The notes under the pieces: generated by a model
Database searches by the model: none
What the model saw: only the letters and a program-made list of their open reading frames with translations
Told to the model about the DNA's origin: nothing
In this document: piece after piece, positions 27,332 to 36,896 of the stretch
Layout of the letters: the number at the start of each line of letters is the position of its first letter
How positions within the stretch are numbered: the stretch's first letter is position 1
Source of the DNA: Mycobacteroides sp. CBMA 271
GTDB lineage: Bacteria; Actinomycetota; Actinomycetes; Mycobacteriales; Mycobacteriaceae
Direction: 5' to 3'
Assembly: GCF_009729205.1 (NCBI RefSeq)
Contig: NZ_VTHB01000002.1
Span: 372,001-436,000 of the forward strand
DNA: 64,000 nt
Translations under genes and position numbers: made by a program

Positions 27332-27417
27332 GCCTCTCAGAGTGGCGTCTGCTCAATCCGAGGTGAAGGCGTAAACCTACCGTCGCACCTAGGGGTTTCT
27401 CACCGCGCTAAGTAGCA

Positions 27418-28080
27418 CTACTCATCGAGAAATGGTCCGGCACGGCCGGGAGCACCTACCTGGACCTGCGCCAAGTAGGCGGCGTGCAGAGTTCGACTTA
27501 CGAAGGATTCGCGCTCACCCCACGGTAGGTTCGGCCGTGTCACCAGCAGGGAGGCGATTCCGTGGGTGATCGCCCACAACTGTAGCGCCGAACGCACGGC
27601 ACTACCGGGAGGAAACCGTTCTTCGTCGATAAGTTCTTGAACGATGCTTCTCAGTTGGAGAAATGCTGAGCTGTCCAGTATTTCAGAAGAATCACCGACG
27701 GCACGTGGTGAACCGGAAGTCGCGAATCGATACATGAGCGGATTTTCCGCGGCGAACCGCACATAGGCCACACCCAACGCATGTAGTCGTCCCGCCGCGC
27801 CAGGGACATTCGATGTCGCTCGCTGTAGCTCCTCCCCGAGCTGTTCGAAGTATGCCGCGCACACGGCATCTACCAACTCGTCCGTGCTTGAGAAGTGCCG
27901 GTAGAAGGAGGGTGCCGTGATGCCTAGTGCTCGCGTCAGTTCACGGGCGGACGGAGCCCGCGCCTCGCCGGACCTGTGGATAAGCTCCATCGCCGTGTCG
28001 ATGATCTGCTGTCGCAGCAGCCACCCCTGCCCCCTGGGCAGACGCTGCCGAGGTGCGGTTGCGTTGTCTTCACCACCCAC
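27418..28080 (-). CDS. TetR-family repressor (WHG-type C-terminus)
   Basis: A 220-residue regulator. The N-terminal helix-turn-helix (about residues 25-70) is IIDTAMELIHRSGE then SARELTRALGITAPSFYRHFSS. The C-terminal half (ALGVAYVRFAAENPLMYRFA, then LQLWAITHGIASLLV) is the WHG-type ligand domain of many mycobacterial TetR proteins. It starts at GTG. It is divergent from an mmpL gene across a 600-bp gap with two related GTAAAC-type inverted repeats, the likely targets. It probably represses the transporter; the ligand is unknown. Confidence 0.9.
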   Translation of the reverse strand: MGGEDNATAPRQRLPRGQGWLLRQQIIDTAMELIHRSGEARAPSARELTRALGITAPSFYRHFSSTDELVDAVCAAYFEQLGEELQRATSNVPGAAGRLHALGVAYVRFAAENPLMYRFATSGSPRAVGDSSEILDSSAFLQLRSIVQELIDEERFPPGSAVRSALQLWAITHGIASLLVTRPNLPWGERESFVSRTLHAAYLAQVQVGAPGRAGPFLDE

Positions 28081-28289
28081 GTGTCACTCCAACCGCATGT
28101 TCCGGATCAGCGCGGGGGTTCAATCGGCAATGTCGGCCCGCCTTGCGAGCGTTGACGGCTAACAGTCGATCGCCAATTCCATAGACGGCCCTATCCCGCA
28201 TCACACCGATCGGCCTACGGCACTCCAGTCCACTTCCCACCCGAACTGCGGACGCGCACAATCGCTTGCGCCCAGCTCAAGCACATGAA

Positions 28290-28305
28290 GTAAACATACG
28301 TTTAC
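28290..28305. promoter_or_regulatory. Candidate TetR operator GTAAACATACGTTTAC
   Basis: Inverted arms GTAAAC and GTTTAC flank four bases, a typical TetR half-site arrangement. It lies between the divergent tetR and mmpL genes. Confidence 0.5.
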
Positions 28306-28430
28306 CACGATATTGACAGAATCGCAAACAATGTTGACCCGCGTATCGAATACCGCCACACCAGACGATGCCCGCGCAGCGCACCCACCCCTCCAGTGCG
28401 CACCAGCCTTGCGCCCCTCCATCCAACGTG

Positions 28431-28446
28431 ATAAACAAATGCTTAC
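28431..28446. promoter_or_regulatory. Second, degenerate operator copy ATAAACAAATGCTTAC
   Basis: It matches the upstream site at 12 of 16 positions and sits 141 bases nearer to mmpL. Confidence 0.35.
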
Positions 28447-28689
28447 CTTAATGCCGTTTATACAGCTAGGAGTCCTGGTGCCCGAAGGAAAACGGTTCCC
28501 TTGCGGGGTGCACACCGATGGCCCGGGCCGGCTCGCCGACCTCACCCAATTGCCGGGAGGAATCCGCAGATATACCGTCTTCGCCGCATCGGCAGACAGC
28601 ATGGTGCCGTGGGCTCGCAAAGTAAGTAGCCATCCAAAATGCAACCCCGATCCGACGCCGATAGTCCCGCGCGGCGTGGTCGCGGTCTG

Positions 28690-31600
28690 ATGGCCCACGC
28701 CGACAGCAAGACCTTTGGCAAGGTCAGCCGCTTCAGCGCGCGTAATGCGTGGCTGGTCATCGGCGGCTGGATCGTCCTACTCGGCGTGCTCAACGCAGCG
28801 ATACCTCAGCTCGAAGTGACTGTGTCAAAATACTCGGCACCCTTCCTGCCCACTAATCTCGCTGCTACACAAACGCTTCGAGAGATGTCGACCGAATTCG
28901 GGGTACCACAATCAGCCTCAGTGGGCAGTGTCGTACTGGTTGATGAACACGGGCTCAGCGCCGATGACCACGCACTGTATCGGCAGCTCATTGAGTCCCT
29001 GCGCGCCGATCACGAGAACGTCGCTTACGTCCTGGACACCTACAGCAACGACCAACTCCGCGACATCGCGATCAGCCCTGACGGCAAGGCGATCAATCTC
29101 CTTGTCGCAGCGACCGGTGATGTTGGCTCGACACAAGCTCATCGAAACGTCACCGAAATTCGTAAGACGATCGAGTCCATGGCTAAGCCCCAGGGAGTGC
29201 AGATCTACTACACGGGGTTCGCGCCGACACTGGCCGACCTCTTCACCTCCATGGACCGGTCGCTCATGATCATCACCGGCGTTTCGATACTGCTGATCAC
29301 CATGTTGCTACTGCTGGTCTACCGGTCGCTGGTCCTTGCCTGCATTCCGTTGCTGACGATCGGCGTATCTCTCGGGGTAACACGCCCAATCATCTCCCTC
29401 CTGGGTCTCAGCGGAACACTGACGGTCTCGAACTTCACCATCGCGCTGATGACCGCGATGGTGCTGGGCATCGGTACTGACTACGCGATCTTCATCCTGG
29501 CCAGTTACCACGAAGGTCGCCGAGCCAAGCTACCCGCGCCTGCCGCCCTGCAGCGGGCGGGAGAAAAAATTTCCGGAATCCTGATCGCGTCCGCGGTAAC
29601 GGTAGCGGCGGCAGCATCGGCCATGGTCTTCACGAAGATCGGCATGTTCAAGGCCGCCGGTCCCCCCACGACCATCGGCGTGGTGATTACCCTAGCGGTC
29701 TCCATGACACTGCCCTACGCGTTGTTATCCGTTGCTGCACAACGTGGGTACGCCGAACCACGGATACTGAACGAACGCCGCTGGCGTCGTACCGGCGCCA
29801 GGGTAATTCGCCATTCCGGGGTGTTGGCAACCGCATCTCTGGTCGTGTTGATCGCCGCGGCCGCTGTCCTGGCCACACTACGGCTGAATTTCGACGAGAA
29901 CGCCATGCAACTCGACAGCACCGACAGCACCCGCGGGTACGAAAAGGTTTACGCACACTGGGGAGTCAACGAAGCGGCACCCGAGTACCTGATCATCAAA
30001 TCCGATCATGACATGCGCAACACCAATGACCTTGCGGCATTGGACATGATCGCGACGAATCTCGCCAAACTCCCCGAAGTCGCCGTCGTCCGCTCCATCA
30101 CCCGCCCCAGCGGTAAACCGGTCGCCGAAACCACGATCGGCCATCAAGTCGGCATTGTCGGTGATCGTCTCACCGAAGCGCAGCAACGCATCCAGCAGTC
30201 CAACCCTGATTTGTCCCGCCTGACCGCGGGGGTCGACCAGCTTCGCGACGGTGCTAACTCCGCCAATACTCAATTGCCGCAATTGATCACCGGCATTGGC
30301 CAGGTTGTATCCCTGGCCAAGGGCGTGCTCAGTACCTATGACACCGCAAGCACCGCGCTGGCCACCGCGACCAGTAACCGTGTTGACGTACCTCGAGCCA
30401 TCGCTGACCTCAGCTCGTCGGTAAATCTTCTCGACGCCGCACTGCAGGCCATCAGTCACAACGATCTCGTCGCCGCCACCGTCAGCACAGCCAACTCCGC
30501 CCTCGCTCCCCTGCTGAGCCCTGAACCCGCGCCCGACTGCATTGCCAATCCACTGTGCATGCGTGGCCGTGCCGCTCTGGCCGATCTGGACGCGAGCACC
30601 AATGGCTCAGCGGTCCGCTCACTGCGCGATCTGCAGGCCCTGACCGTGGAACCTCAAGCGGCAATCGACAATGCGCGCGCAGCGCTTCCCGGTCTCAAAG
30701 GCGCTCTGGTGCAAATGCAATCGCTGTCCAAACAACTTGACGGACGCCCTCCCACAGAAGTTTCAGCGCAATTGAACCAGTTGGTACGCGGCGCCGAGCA
30801 CCTCGCCGGTGGGATGTCCCAGTTAGCTACCGGTTTGAATCGTGTCAAGACCGGTGTCGATCAAGTCGGCACCCTGACCGGGCCCCTTGGCGACGGACTC
30901 AAAAAGGCATCCGACTATCTCGACGCCGTCAGCATCCACACCTCCAGTGGTCCGGGCGCGGGATACTATCTGCCACCGCAAGCATTCTCCGACAAAAACT
31001 TCCAGGCCGGCGAGAAGTTGCTGTTCTCCGCAGATGGCAAGGTCACCCGCATGGTCGTGGTGTGGAAAGTGAACCCATTCAGCGCTGAGGCCCGGACCGG
31101 TGCAATGCAGCTTGTGAGCACGTCGACGATGGTTGCGACGGGCACAACACTAGAGGGCGCGCAGATCACCACTACCGGCGTTGCATCAATAACGACCGAT
31201 ATGCAACACCAAGTCTGGCGTGACTTCTTCACTTTCGGCGCCGTCGCAATCCTCGGCATCTTCCTGGTCATGGCACTCCTATTACGCAGCATCCTCGCCC
31301 CTGCCTTCATGGTGGTCATGGTCACGCTCTCGTTCGCGTCTGCTGCCGGCCTCAGCGTGCTGGTATGGCAACACATCGTCGGCATCGACCTCGACTTCTC
31401 GGTTCTGCCGGTGTCGTTCATGGCGCTGGTGGCGGTGGGAGCGGACTACAGCATGTTGTTCGCCTCCCGTATCCGCGACGAATCCCAGGACGGGATGGTC
31501 CGCGGAATTCTGCGAGGGTTTACCAGCACGGGCTCCGTCATCACCACAGCTGGAATTGTCTTCGCACTCACCATGTTCGCGCTCATGAGCGGCAGCGTTA

Positions 31601-31740
31601 TCCATCTTCTTCAGATCGGATTCACCGTGGGCACTGGCCTGCTCCTCGACATCACCGTCGTCCGGACCATCCTGGTGCCGGCCGCCATGACACTCATCGG
31701 CAACAACATCTGGTGGCCCCAACGCAGCCTAAAAACGTAG
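28690..31740 (+). CDS. MmpL-family RND transporter (MmpL4/5-like)
   Basis: About 1016 residues (1033 if the ATG at 28639 is used; neither has a clear ribosome site). Membrane segment 1 is followed by a porter domain, segments 2-6 with GIGTDYAIFILASYHEGRR, then a long periplasmic coiled-coil-type insertion. That insertion includes a cysteine pair, PDCIANPLC, before the second half (VGADYSMLFASRIRDE). The coiled-coil insertion and cysteines are typical of MmpL4/MmpL5-type lipid, siderophore or drug exporters. These normally pair with an MmpS, but none is adjacent. A TetR gene lies on each side, so expression is probably inducible. The substrate is unknown. Confidence 0.92.
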   Translation: MAHADSKTFGKVSRFSARNAWLVIGGWIVLLGVLNAAIPQLEVTVSKYSAPFLPTNLAATQTLREMSTEFGVPQSASVGSVVLVDEHGLSADDHALYRQLIESLRADHENVAYVLDTYSNDQLRDIAISPDGKAINLLVAATGDVGSTQAHRNVTEIRKTIESMAKPQGVQIYYTGFAPTLADLFTSMDRSLMIITGVSILLITMLLLLVYRSLVLACIPLLTIGVSLGVTRPIISLLGLSGTLTVSNFTIALMTAMVLGIGTDYAIFILASYHEGRRAKLPAPAALQRAGEKISGILIASAVTVAAAASAMVFTKIGMFKAAGPPTTIGVVITLAVSMTLPYALLSVAAQRGYAEPRILNERRWRRTGARVIRHSGVLATASLVVLIAAAAVLATLRLNFDENAMQLDSTDSTRGYEKVYAHWGVNEAAPEYLIIKSDHDMRNTNDLAALDMIATNLAKLPEVAVVRSITRPSGKPVAETTIGHQVGIVGDRLTEAQQRIQQSNPDLSRLTAGVDQLRDGANSANTQLPQLITGIGQVVSLAKGVLSTYDTASTALATATSNRVDVPRAIADLSSSVNLLDAALQAISHNDLVAATVSTANSALAPLLSPEPAPDCIANPLCMRGRAALADLDASTNGSAVRSLRDLQALTVEPQAAIDNARAALPGLKGALVQMQSLSKQLDGRPPTEVSAQLNQLVRGAEHLAGGMSQLATGLNRVKTGVDQVGTLTGPLGDGLKKASDYLDAVSIHTSSGPGAGYYLPPQAFSDKNFQAGEKLLFSADGKVTRMVVVWKVNPFSAEARTGAMQLVSTSTMVATGTTLEGAQITTTGVASITTDMQHQVWRDFFTFGAVAILGIFLVMALLLRSILAPAFMVVMVTLSFASAAGLSVLVWQHIVGIDLDFSVLPVSFMALVAVGADYSMLFASRIRDESQDGMVRGILRGFTSTGSVITTAGIVFALTMFALMSGSVIHLLQIGFTVGTGLLLDITVVRTILVPAAMTLIGNNIWWPQRSLKT

Positions 31741-32185
31741 GTGTCAAACAAATTTCGGCACTATCAAGCCATTTCATCCAAACAGGCACTTGGGCCGACA
31801 ACAAGCGCGAATCCCTAGCAAGGACGACCTGGCCATCGCGGCTTTTATGCGCAGCTGACAACAGCTGTCACTCGATCGTCGAGTCGACGTCAACTCGGCC
31901 GCATCGCCCGAATTAACTTGGCAAGAAACGATTCCGGAAACACGCTAGACCGACAGACGACGTCGGCTCTTCACATGCCGGTGATGGTGGTCGATGTACT
32001 TCATGAAACGCTGCGCGCCTTACGTGCCCTGCCAATACCGGCCGTCTCATTCATGCGCGGTGCTCGCGTTGACGACCATCCGGGCCTCACTGTGTCCGCT
32101 GATATCGTCCCAGTCTCGGTGCAAGCCTGGGCTGCTCCGATTGGAATGGGATAAACAGCCGACCGCGCCGCGCTACGATGGCCCC
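31741..32185. other. 445-bp gap between mmpL and second TetR gene
   Basis: I see no supported gene, terminator-like hairpin or clear repeat. A -10 element for the TetR gene lies at its end. A frame at 31918-32154 has mixed codon use and no ribosome site. Confidence 0.5.
32174..32179 (+). promoter_or_regulatory. -10 element TACGAT, leaderless start
   Basis: TACGAT ends six bases before the GTG at 32186 of the TetR gene. This both fixes the start and predicts a leaderless mRNA. Confidence 0.6.
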
Positions 32186-32791
32186 GTGTCGACGTCGCGG
32201 AATAACGGTGACAAACTGCTGGAAGGCGCTCTTTCCTGTCTGCAAGAGCGCGGCTACGCCAACATCACATCCCGTGATATTGCGCGCGCTGCCGGAGTCA
32301 ACATCGCATCGATCAACTACCACTTCGGCAGCAAAGACGCGCTGATGGACGAGGCACTCACCAAATGCTTCTCGAACTGGAGCGCCCAGGTTCAGCTGGC
32401 CTTCGACCAGGCGGCCGCCACCAACCCGCGCGACCAGATCCAAGCCCTGTTCCACGCCACGATTGACTCATTCGATCGAATCCGTCCCACCGTCTACGCC
32501 TGCATCGAGTTCCACGCTCCCGCGATGAGATCTGACAAACTCCGTGAGCGACTCGCTTCCTGCTACGCCGGCATGCGTGATCACGCCGTCGATCTGGCAC
32601 GAACCGCCATGTTGGCCCACGGATTTGAGCCGCCTGAGTCGCTTCACACGGCCGTTTCACTTCTGATGGCGTTGATCGAGGGCTTGATGCTGCAATGGGC
32701 CGCCGACCCCTCCGCAGTGCCCGACTCCACGCAGATCACCGACGGACTCGCCGCGCTAGGAGCACTGGCCGTTACTGCAGGCTCGGACTAG
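32186..32791 (+). CDS. TetR-family regulator
   Basis: A 201-residue repressor-type protein. The helix-turn-helix (residues about 10-55) reads LLEGALSCLQERGYANITSR, DIARAAGVNIASINYHFGSK. The remainder is a helical ligand and dimer domain that I cannot classify further. The GTG start at 32186 is chosen over a longer frame because a -10 element sits six bases upstream. It follows the MmpL gene on the same strand by 445 bases and converges on the NarL-type regulator with a 6-base gap. It may regulate the transporter together with the divergent TetR upstream. Confidence 0.88.
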   Translation: MSTSRNNGDKLLEGALSCLQERGYANITSRDIARAAGVNIASINYHFGSKDALMDEALTKCFSNWSAQVQLAFDQAAATNPRDQIQALFHATIDSFDRIRPTVYACIEFHAPAMRSDKLRERLASCYAGMRDHAVDLARTAMLAHGFEPPESLHTAVSLLMALIEGLMLQWAADPSAVPDSTQITDGLAALGALAVTAGSD

Positions 32792-32797
32792 CGACGC

Positions 32798-33460
32798 CTA
32801 CTCGTCGAGCCCGTGTTCGATGGCGTATCTCGTCAGCTCGACACGATTGCCCAGCTGCAGCTTGCGCAGTGTCGACTGCACATGGTTCTCCACCGTCCGG
32901 TGACTGAGTGAGAGCCGAGTGGCGATCTGCTTGGCGCTTAGCCCCTTAGCGACCAGCCGCAGCACTTCGGTTTCCCGGTCGGAGAGCCGTGGCGTGTCGT
33001 CCGAGGCGCGCGCTGAATCGCTTGAAATACGCCGAAACTCTCCCAGCACCAGGCCCGCCAGGCCCGGCGTGAACACCGCCTGCCCCTTGGCCGTGGCCTT
33101 GACGGCGTCAATGAGCTCGGCGGCGGACGCGCTCTTGACCAGGTATCCGGTGGCACCGGCCTTGACCGCTTCCAGCACGTCCTCGCGTTCGGCGGAGGCC
33201 GACAACACCAGGATGTGGCTATGCGGGGACACCGCTAACACCGCGGCGGTGGCTTGCGCGCCATCGCCATCGGTCAGCTGCATATCCATCAGCACCACAT
33301 CGGGTTTCACCGTCGCGGCGATCCGACCGGCCGAGGCAACGCCGTCGGCCGTCGCGATCACCCACAGCCCGGCCGCCTGCAGGTCACGGGAGACCCCATC
33401 CCGCCACATCGGGTGGTCGTCGACCACCATCACCGAAATCTGTTGCAGCTCTTCCGTCAT
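32798..33460 (-). CDS. NarL-family response regulator, partner of MacS-type kinase
   Basis: A 220-residue regulator. The receiver has SVMVVDDHPMWRDG and the phospho-acceptor aspartate in DVVLMDMQLTDGDG. The LuxR-type helix-turn-helix LSDRETEVLRLVAKGLSAKQIA and recognition helix LSHRTVENHVQSTLRKLQL are at the C-terminus. The ATG overlaps the kinase stop by four bases and has an AGGAGG site, so the pair is coupled. Target genes are unknown; the co-transcribed AI-2E-type permease gene is the nearest candidate. Confidence 0.93.
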   Translation of the reverse strand: MTEELQQISVMVVDDHPMWRDGVSRDLQAAGLWVIATADGVASAGRIAATVKPDVVLMDMQLTDGDGAQATAAVLAVSPHSHILVLSASAEREDVLEAVKAGATGYLVKSASAAELIDAVKATAKGQAVFTPGLAGLVLGEFRRISSDSARASDDTPRLSDRETEVLRLVAKGLSAKQIATRLSLSHRTVENHVQSTLRKLQLGNRVELTRYAIEHGLDE

Positions 33461-34620
33461 ACCCCGACCTCCTGAGATTTGGGCACCGTAATCTCCCATT
33501 CGGTCCCTGCGCCGGGCGCCGTCTCCAGCAGGACCGCCCCGCCCAGATCGGCCACCCGCCCCAGAATCGATCGAGACACCCCCATGCGTCCTTCGCGTTC
33601 GGCCTGATCCAGCCTGCCATCGGCAATACCGCTACCGTCATCGCGCACCGTGACGACCACCGAGTCTGCCAGATCCTCGATGAGCACGTATGCATGCACT
33701 TGCGGTCCTGCGTGCAATCCCACGTTGGACAGCGCGCTACGCACCACGGCGGCCAGTTCGCTGGCCATGTGCTGACCGATGAGCACCGGCGACCCCGGCG
33801 CGGACACCGAGACGGCGGTACTGGCCTGAGTGCGCAGGAGCGGACGCAGATCGACCAATTCGTCATCGGCGAGGGCAGTCGGGGCCGCACCCGAAATCAG
33901 CTCCCGGAGCGCCACTTCCTGCTCACCCGCGATCTCGGCGAGTTCTGCTGTCGGACCGCCGATCTCGGTACCTCGCCGCTTCACGTACGACAGCACTTGG
34001 AGCACCCCGTCGTGCACCTGGCGGGCCAACCGCTCCCGTTCGATCGCGGCGGCCGCCGCTCTTTCCGCGCGCCGCAGTTCATGGAAAGTGCGCTTGGCGG
34101 TGGTCGATGCGGCACCGATCGCCAGCCCAACCACCACCAACGCGGGCATCGTCGAGTCGAGCCAGAGCGCGCTGACGGACAGACCACGCGCCGCAATGCT
34201 GACCGCGGCGAGAACAAAACCGGATATGACGCCGGCAAGCTGGCCGCGCAGCAGCCCCACCGACACCACCGCGTTGGCCACCCACAGAGTGGTCGGCAAC
34301 GATTGATGCCCGCTGTACCACTGCACATCGACCACGAGGCGCCCGGCAAGCATCAGCGCAATCACGATTACCTGATCGCATAGCACCAGCTGCCATCGGC
34401 GGAACCAATTGCGCGACAGTGTAACCGCTGCGAACCCCGTCCATATCGCCATGCATCCGTACAGTGCCCAGCTCAGCGCCTGTCGGTCGTAGTGGGTATA
34501 GCTCGCCAGTTGCGAGGCCAACAGCGCGTACCCGAAACTCGCCAATCGGAACACCTGCGCGGCACGCCACAACGACGCCGTCGGATCGCTACCGCTGACC
34601 CATCGAGGGACGGATGTCAT
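33457..34620 (-). CDS. MacS-type membrane histidine kinase
   Basis: A 387-residue sensor kinase. Six hydrophobic segments (about residues 25-185) form an integral membrane sensor with little periplasmic sequence. The HisKA_3 helix carries the phospho-acceptor His in RLARQVHDGVLQVLSY. The ATPase domain is divergent, with VRDDGSGIADGRLD and the G2-like GRMGVSRSI. Gene order is AI-2E permease, kinase, regulator. The 'MacS family' label is how I recall such actinobacterial kinases being annotated; the signal is unknown. Confidence 0.88.
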   Translation of the reverse strand: MTSVPRWVSGSDPTASLWRAAQVFRLASFGYALLASQLASYTHYDRQALSWALYGCMAIWTGFAAVTLSRNWFRRWQLVLCDQVIVIALMLAGRLVVDVQWYSGHQSLPTTLWVANAVVSVGLLRGQLAGVISGFVLAAVSIAARGLSVSALWLDSTMPALVVVGLAIGAASTTAKRTFHELRRAERAAAAAIERERLARQVHDGVLQVLSYVKRRGTEIGGPTAELAEIAGEQEVALRELISGAAPTALADDELVDLRPLLRTQASTAVSVSAPGSPVLIGQHMASELAAVVRSALSNVGLHAGPQVHAYVLIEDLADSVVVTVRDDGSGIADGRLDQAEREGRMGVSRSILGRVADLGGAVLLETAPGAGTEWEITVPKSQEVGV

Positions 34621-34628
34621 ACGCGCTG

Positions 34629-35828
34629 CTACTCCTTGGGCGGCGCCGGGCCCAGTTCCGGCACGCCGTTGCCGGGCCCGGCGTTCACCGCCGCCGGTCC
34701 CTGGTTGGGCACCATCTCCGGATCCAGAATCTCCGCTTCCTCTTCTCCTTCAAGGACATACGGATCATCGTCATCATCGGGGTGCAGCAGTGCACGAATA
34801 GCCGTGTTGAGCACGGCGACGGTTGGCACCGCCAACAATGCCCCGATAATTCCGCCCAGCACGCCGCCCGCGGCAATGGCGAACACGACCGCCAATGGGT
34901 GGATGCGTACGGCGTGGCCCATGATGAGCGGTTGCAGCACATGGCCTTCCACCTGCATCACCACGATGACGATGACCAAGATCATGGCCGCGGTGAAGGC
35001 GCCCTTGGTGATCAAGGCGATGAAGACCGCGACGAAACCGGAGATCGCCGCACCGATGATCGGAATGAACGCACCCAGAAAGACCAGCGAGGCCAGCGGA
35101 AGGGCGAGTGGCACACTGAAAGCCGCCAGGCCCACGCCAATACCTAGGGCGTCCACCAACGCCACCGCGACGGTGGCGCGTACATAACCGATCAGCGAAC
35201 CGAAGCCCAGTACACCGGCACGGCGCACCCGCGGCCGAGCCGACGTCGGAAAAATCCGGGTGACGAAATCCCAGATCTCCCTGCCCCCGTACAAGAAGAA
35301 GATCACCGTGAAGAAGGTCAGCACGGCACCGGTGATGATCTCGGTGACGGTGGTGGCCGTGGCCAGCGCGCCGCTGGTCACCTTGTCCTGGTTGTTCTTG
35401 ATGCTGTTGACCAACGCGTCGCCGGCCTTGCCGATCTGGTCTTCGCTGATGTGGAACCGGCTGTGGATCGCCCAGTTCTTCAGCGACTCGATGCTGTCGG
35501 TCAACTGCGTCGACAGGTCGGGAAGTCCCTTGATGAACTGGTCGACCACGAACGTCAGGATTCCCACGATTGCCGCGGTGCCGGTCAACAGTACGACCAC
35601 CACCGCGAGCGAACGCGGAACCTTGTGCCGCTCAAGGAAGTTGACCGGCGGCACCAAAAGCGCCGCCGCCATCAGCGCCAACAGCACGGGGATGGTGATG
35701 GTATTCAGGTGCCAGAACAACCACAGCGCTGTGAGCCCGAAGGCAAGCAGCACCAACAGGCGCCAAGCCCAAGCGGCCCCCTTGCGCACATATGGATGAA
35801 CCGACTCGGCGGCGTCAACGTGCGTCAT
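34629..35828 (-). CDS. AI-2E family transporter (Rv0205-like permease)
   Basis: A 399-residue membrane protein with seven to eight hydrophobic segments: two N-terminal pairs, a long extracytoplasmic helical loop (about 95-170), then four to five more. The motif GALLAVPTVAVLNTAI near the C-terminus is a family hallmark. An acidic tail (about 50 residues) with repeated Asp and Pro follows. Members include autoinducer-2 exporters and sodium/proton antiporters; the substrate is unknown. The ATG lies six bases after a TAGGCT -10 element. It is first in an operon with the kinase, whose start is nine bases after this stop. Confidence 0.9.
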   Translation of the reverse strand: MTHVDAAESVHPYVRKGAAWAWRLLVLLAFGLTALWLFWHLNTITIPVLLALMAAALLVPPVNFLERHKVPRSLAVVVVLLTGTAAIVGILTFVVDQFIKGLPDLSTQLTDSIESLKNWAIHSRFHISEDQIGKAGDALVNSIKNNQDKVTSGALATATTVTEIITGAVLTFFTVIFFLYGGREIWDFVTRIFPTSARPRVRRAGVLGFGSLIGYVRATVAVALVDALGIGVGLAAFSVPLALPLASLVFLGAFIPIIGAAISGFVAVFIALITKGAFTAAMILVIVIVVMQVEGHVLQPLIMGHAVRIHPLAVVFAIAAGGVLGGIIGALLAVPTVAVLNTAIRALLHPDDDDDPYVLEGEEEAEILDPEMVPNQGPAAVNAGPGNGVPELGPAPPKE

Positions 35829-35834
35829 GCGCCG

Positions 35835-35840
35835 AGCCTA
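35835..35840 (-). promoter_or_regulatory. -10 element TAGGCT, leaderless start
   Basis: On the minus strand TAGGCT precedes the ATG at 35828 by six bases. Confidence 0.5.
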
Positions 35841-35849
35841 ACCCAGCAA

Positions 35850-36728
35850 CTATCCCTTCGATGCGGGCTCGGCCAGTACTTCCGAGAGCCACTTCACTAC
35901 GAGCTCGGGCTGCTCATCGACGATGAAGTGACCACAGTTAGGCACCTCCGTGATGTTCAGATCGTCGGTGTGGTCCTTGAAACCCTCGAGCAGCGATGGG
36001 TGCACCGCCACATCGTCGAGACCGAACAGCACGCGTACCGGCATGGGTAGCGTGCGGTCGTCGTAGGGGCCGCGCGCTAGGTGGGCGAACTCCTTGCCGA
36101 CCATGGACCGGTAGATCTTGGACCCCGCCACCCGACGGTCGCGGTCGCGGAAGCAGCTGCGGAAGAAATCCACAGATTCCTTGGGCATGCCGCTGCGCCG
36201 GATGAACCACCACAGCGTCGGCGACAGATGCGAGAGCGGCCCGACGACCGGGGCGCCGACCACGAGTTGGTAAGCCAGCTTGTGGGCGTACCTGGCCACG
36301 CGGCCCGGCTGCTGCCACACGGGCGGAATATTGAGGATCGCCAGCCGCTGGATGCGCGACGGCGCCTTCAGCGCCACCAGCTGCGCCGTCCAGCCGCCCC
36401 AGTCATGCCCGACCAGATCGAAGGATTCCAGGCCTAAGGCATCGGCCGCGGCCAGTACGTCGCTGGCGAACTGCTCCTTCTCGTAGCCCTTCGGAGCGAC
36501 CTCACTCCAGCCCGCGCCGCGCAGATCCATGGCGTACACCCGGTGCCCGGCGCCGGCCAGCGCCGGAATGACCTTGTGCCACATCCACCAGTTTTCCGGC
36601 CAGCCGTGCAGCAGCACCACCGGCCTGCCGCCCTCCGGACCGGCCACGGCGACGTGAATTTTCACATCCCCGGCTTGCACGTATTCGTGGGTCACGCCCT
36701 CCAGGAATGGCATGCTGCGCTGCGTCAT
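35850..36728 (-). CDS. Alpha/beta hydrolase, epoxide-hydrolase-like
   Basis: A 292-residue alpha/beta hydrolase. The oxyanion motif HGWPENWW is at residues 41-48. The nucleophile is an aspartate in GHDWGGW (D109), the mark of epoxide hydrolases and dehalogenases rather than serine esterases. The acid is in GLDDVAVHP and the histidine in NCGHFIVDEQPE. It most likely opens epoxides; the HGxP motif favours epoxide hydrolase over dehalogenase. The ATG at 36728 follows a TAATGT -10 element by seven bases, so the longer frame to 36803 is discarded. It is divergent from the cyclase gene. Confidence 0.9.
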   Translation of the reverse strand: MTQRSMPFLEGVTHEYVQAGDVKIHVAVAGPEGGRPVVLLHGWPENWWMWHKVIPALAGAGHRVYAMDLRGAGWSEVAPKGYEKEQFASDVLAAADALGLESFDLVGHDWGGWTAQLVALKAPSRIQRLAILNIPPVWQQPGRVARYAHKLAYQLVVGAPVVGPLSHLSPTLWWFIRRSGMPKESVDFFRSCFRDRDRRVAGSKIYRSMVGKEFAHLARGPYDDRTLPMPVRVLFGLDDVAVHPSLLEGFKDHTDDLNITEVPNCGHFIVDEQPELVVKWLSEVLAEPASKG

Positions 36729-36735
36729 GCACGGA

Positions 36736-36741
36736 ACATTA
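36736..36741 (-). promoter_or_regulatory. -10 element TAATGT, leaderless start
   Basis: TAATGT on the minus strand ends seven bases before the hydrolase ATG. Confidence 0.6.
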
Positions 36742-36896
36742 CCGCGCAGTAGGTTCCGCGGCACCACCCCGTTGGCCCCGCCGCGGAAGCCCGGCCTGGC
36801 CATACATCCGCCCTAGAGCAGCAAGAACTGGCATGCTTCGGTTACGTCACAGAAATTGGGGTAGAACTGGAGTAGACCGATCGGAATACCTGGGTG

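Larger units (their letters stand above)
28081..28689. other. Divergent regulatory gap between TetR and mmpL
   Basis: No supported gene. A frame at 28313-28690 has random-looking composition. The gap holds two candidate operators (28290-28305 and 28431-28446) and several TTGAC-like hexamers, but no clear -10 at an mmpL-proximal position. Confidence 0.55.

Noticed and set aside
28313..28690. 125-residue frame whose stop overlaps the mmpL start
   Set aside because: The TGATG overlap looks attractive, but composition is unlike a protein, it is not MmpS-like, and it crosses a candidate operator.
31918..32154. 78-residue frame before the second TetR gene
   Set aside because: Mixed third-position composition, no ribosome site and no recognisable domain.
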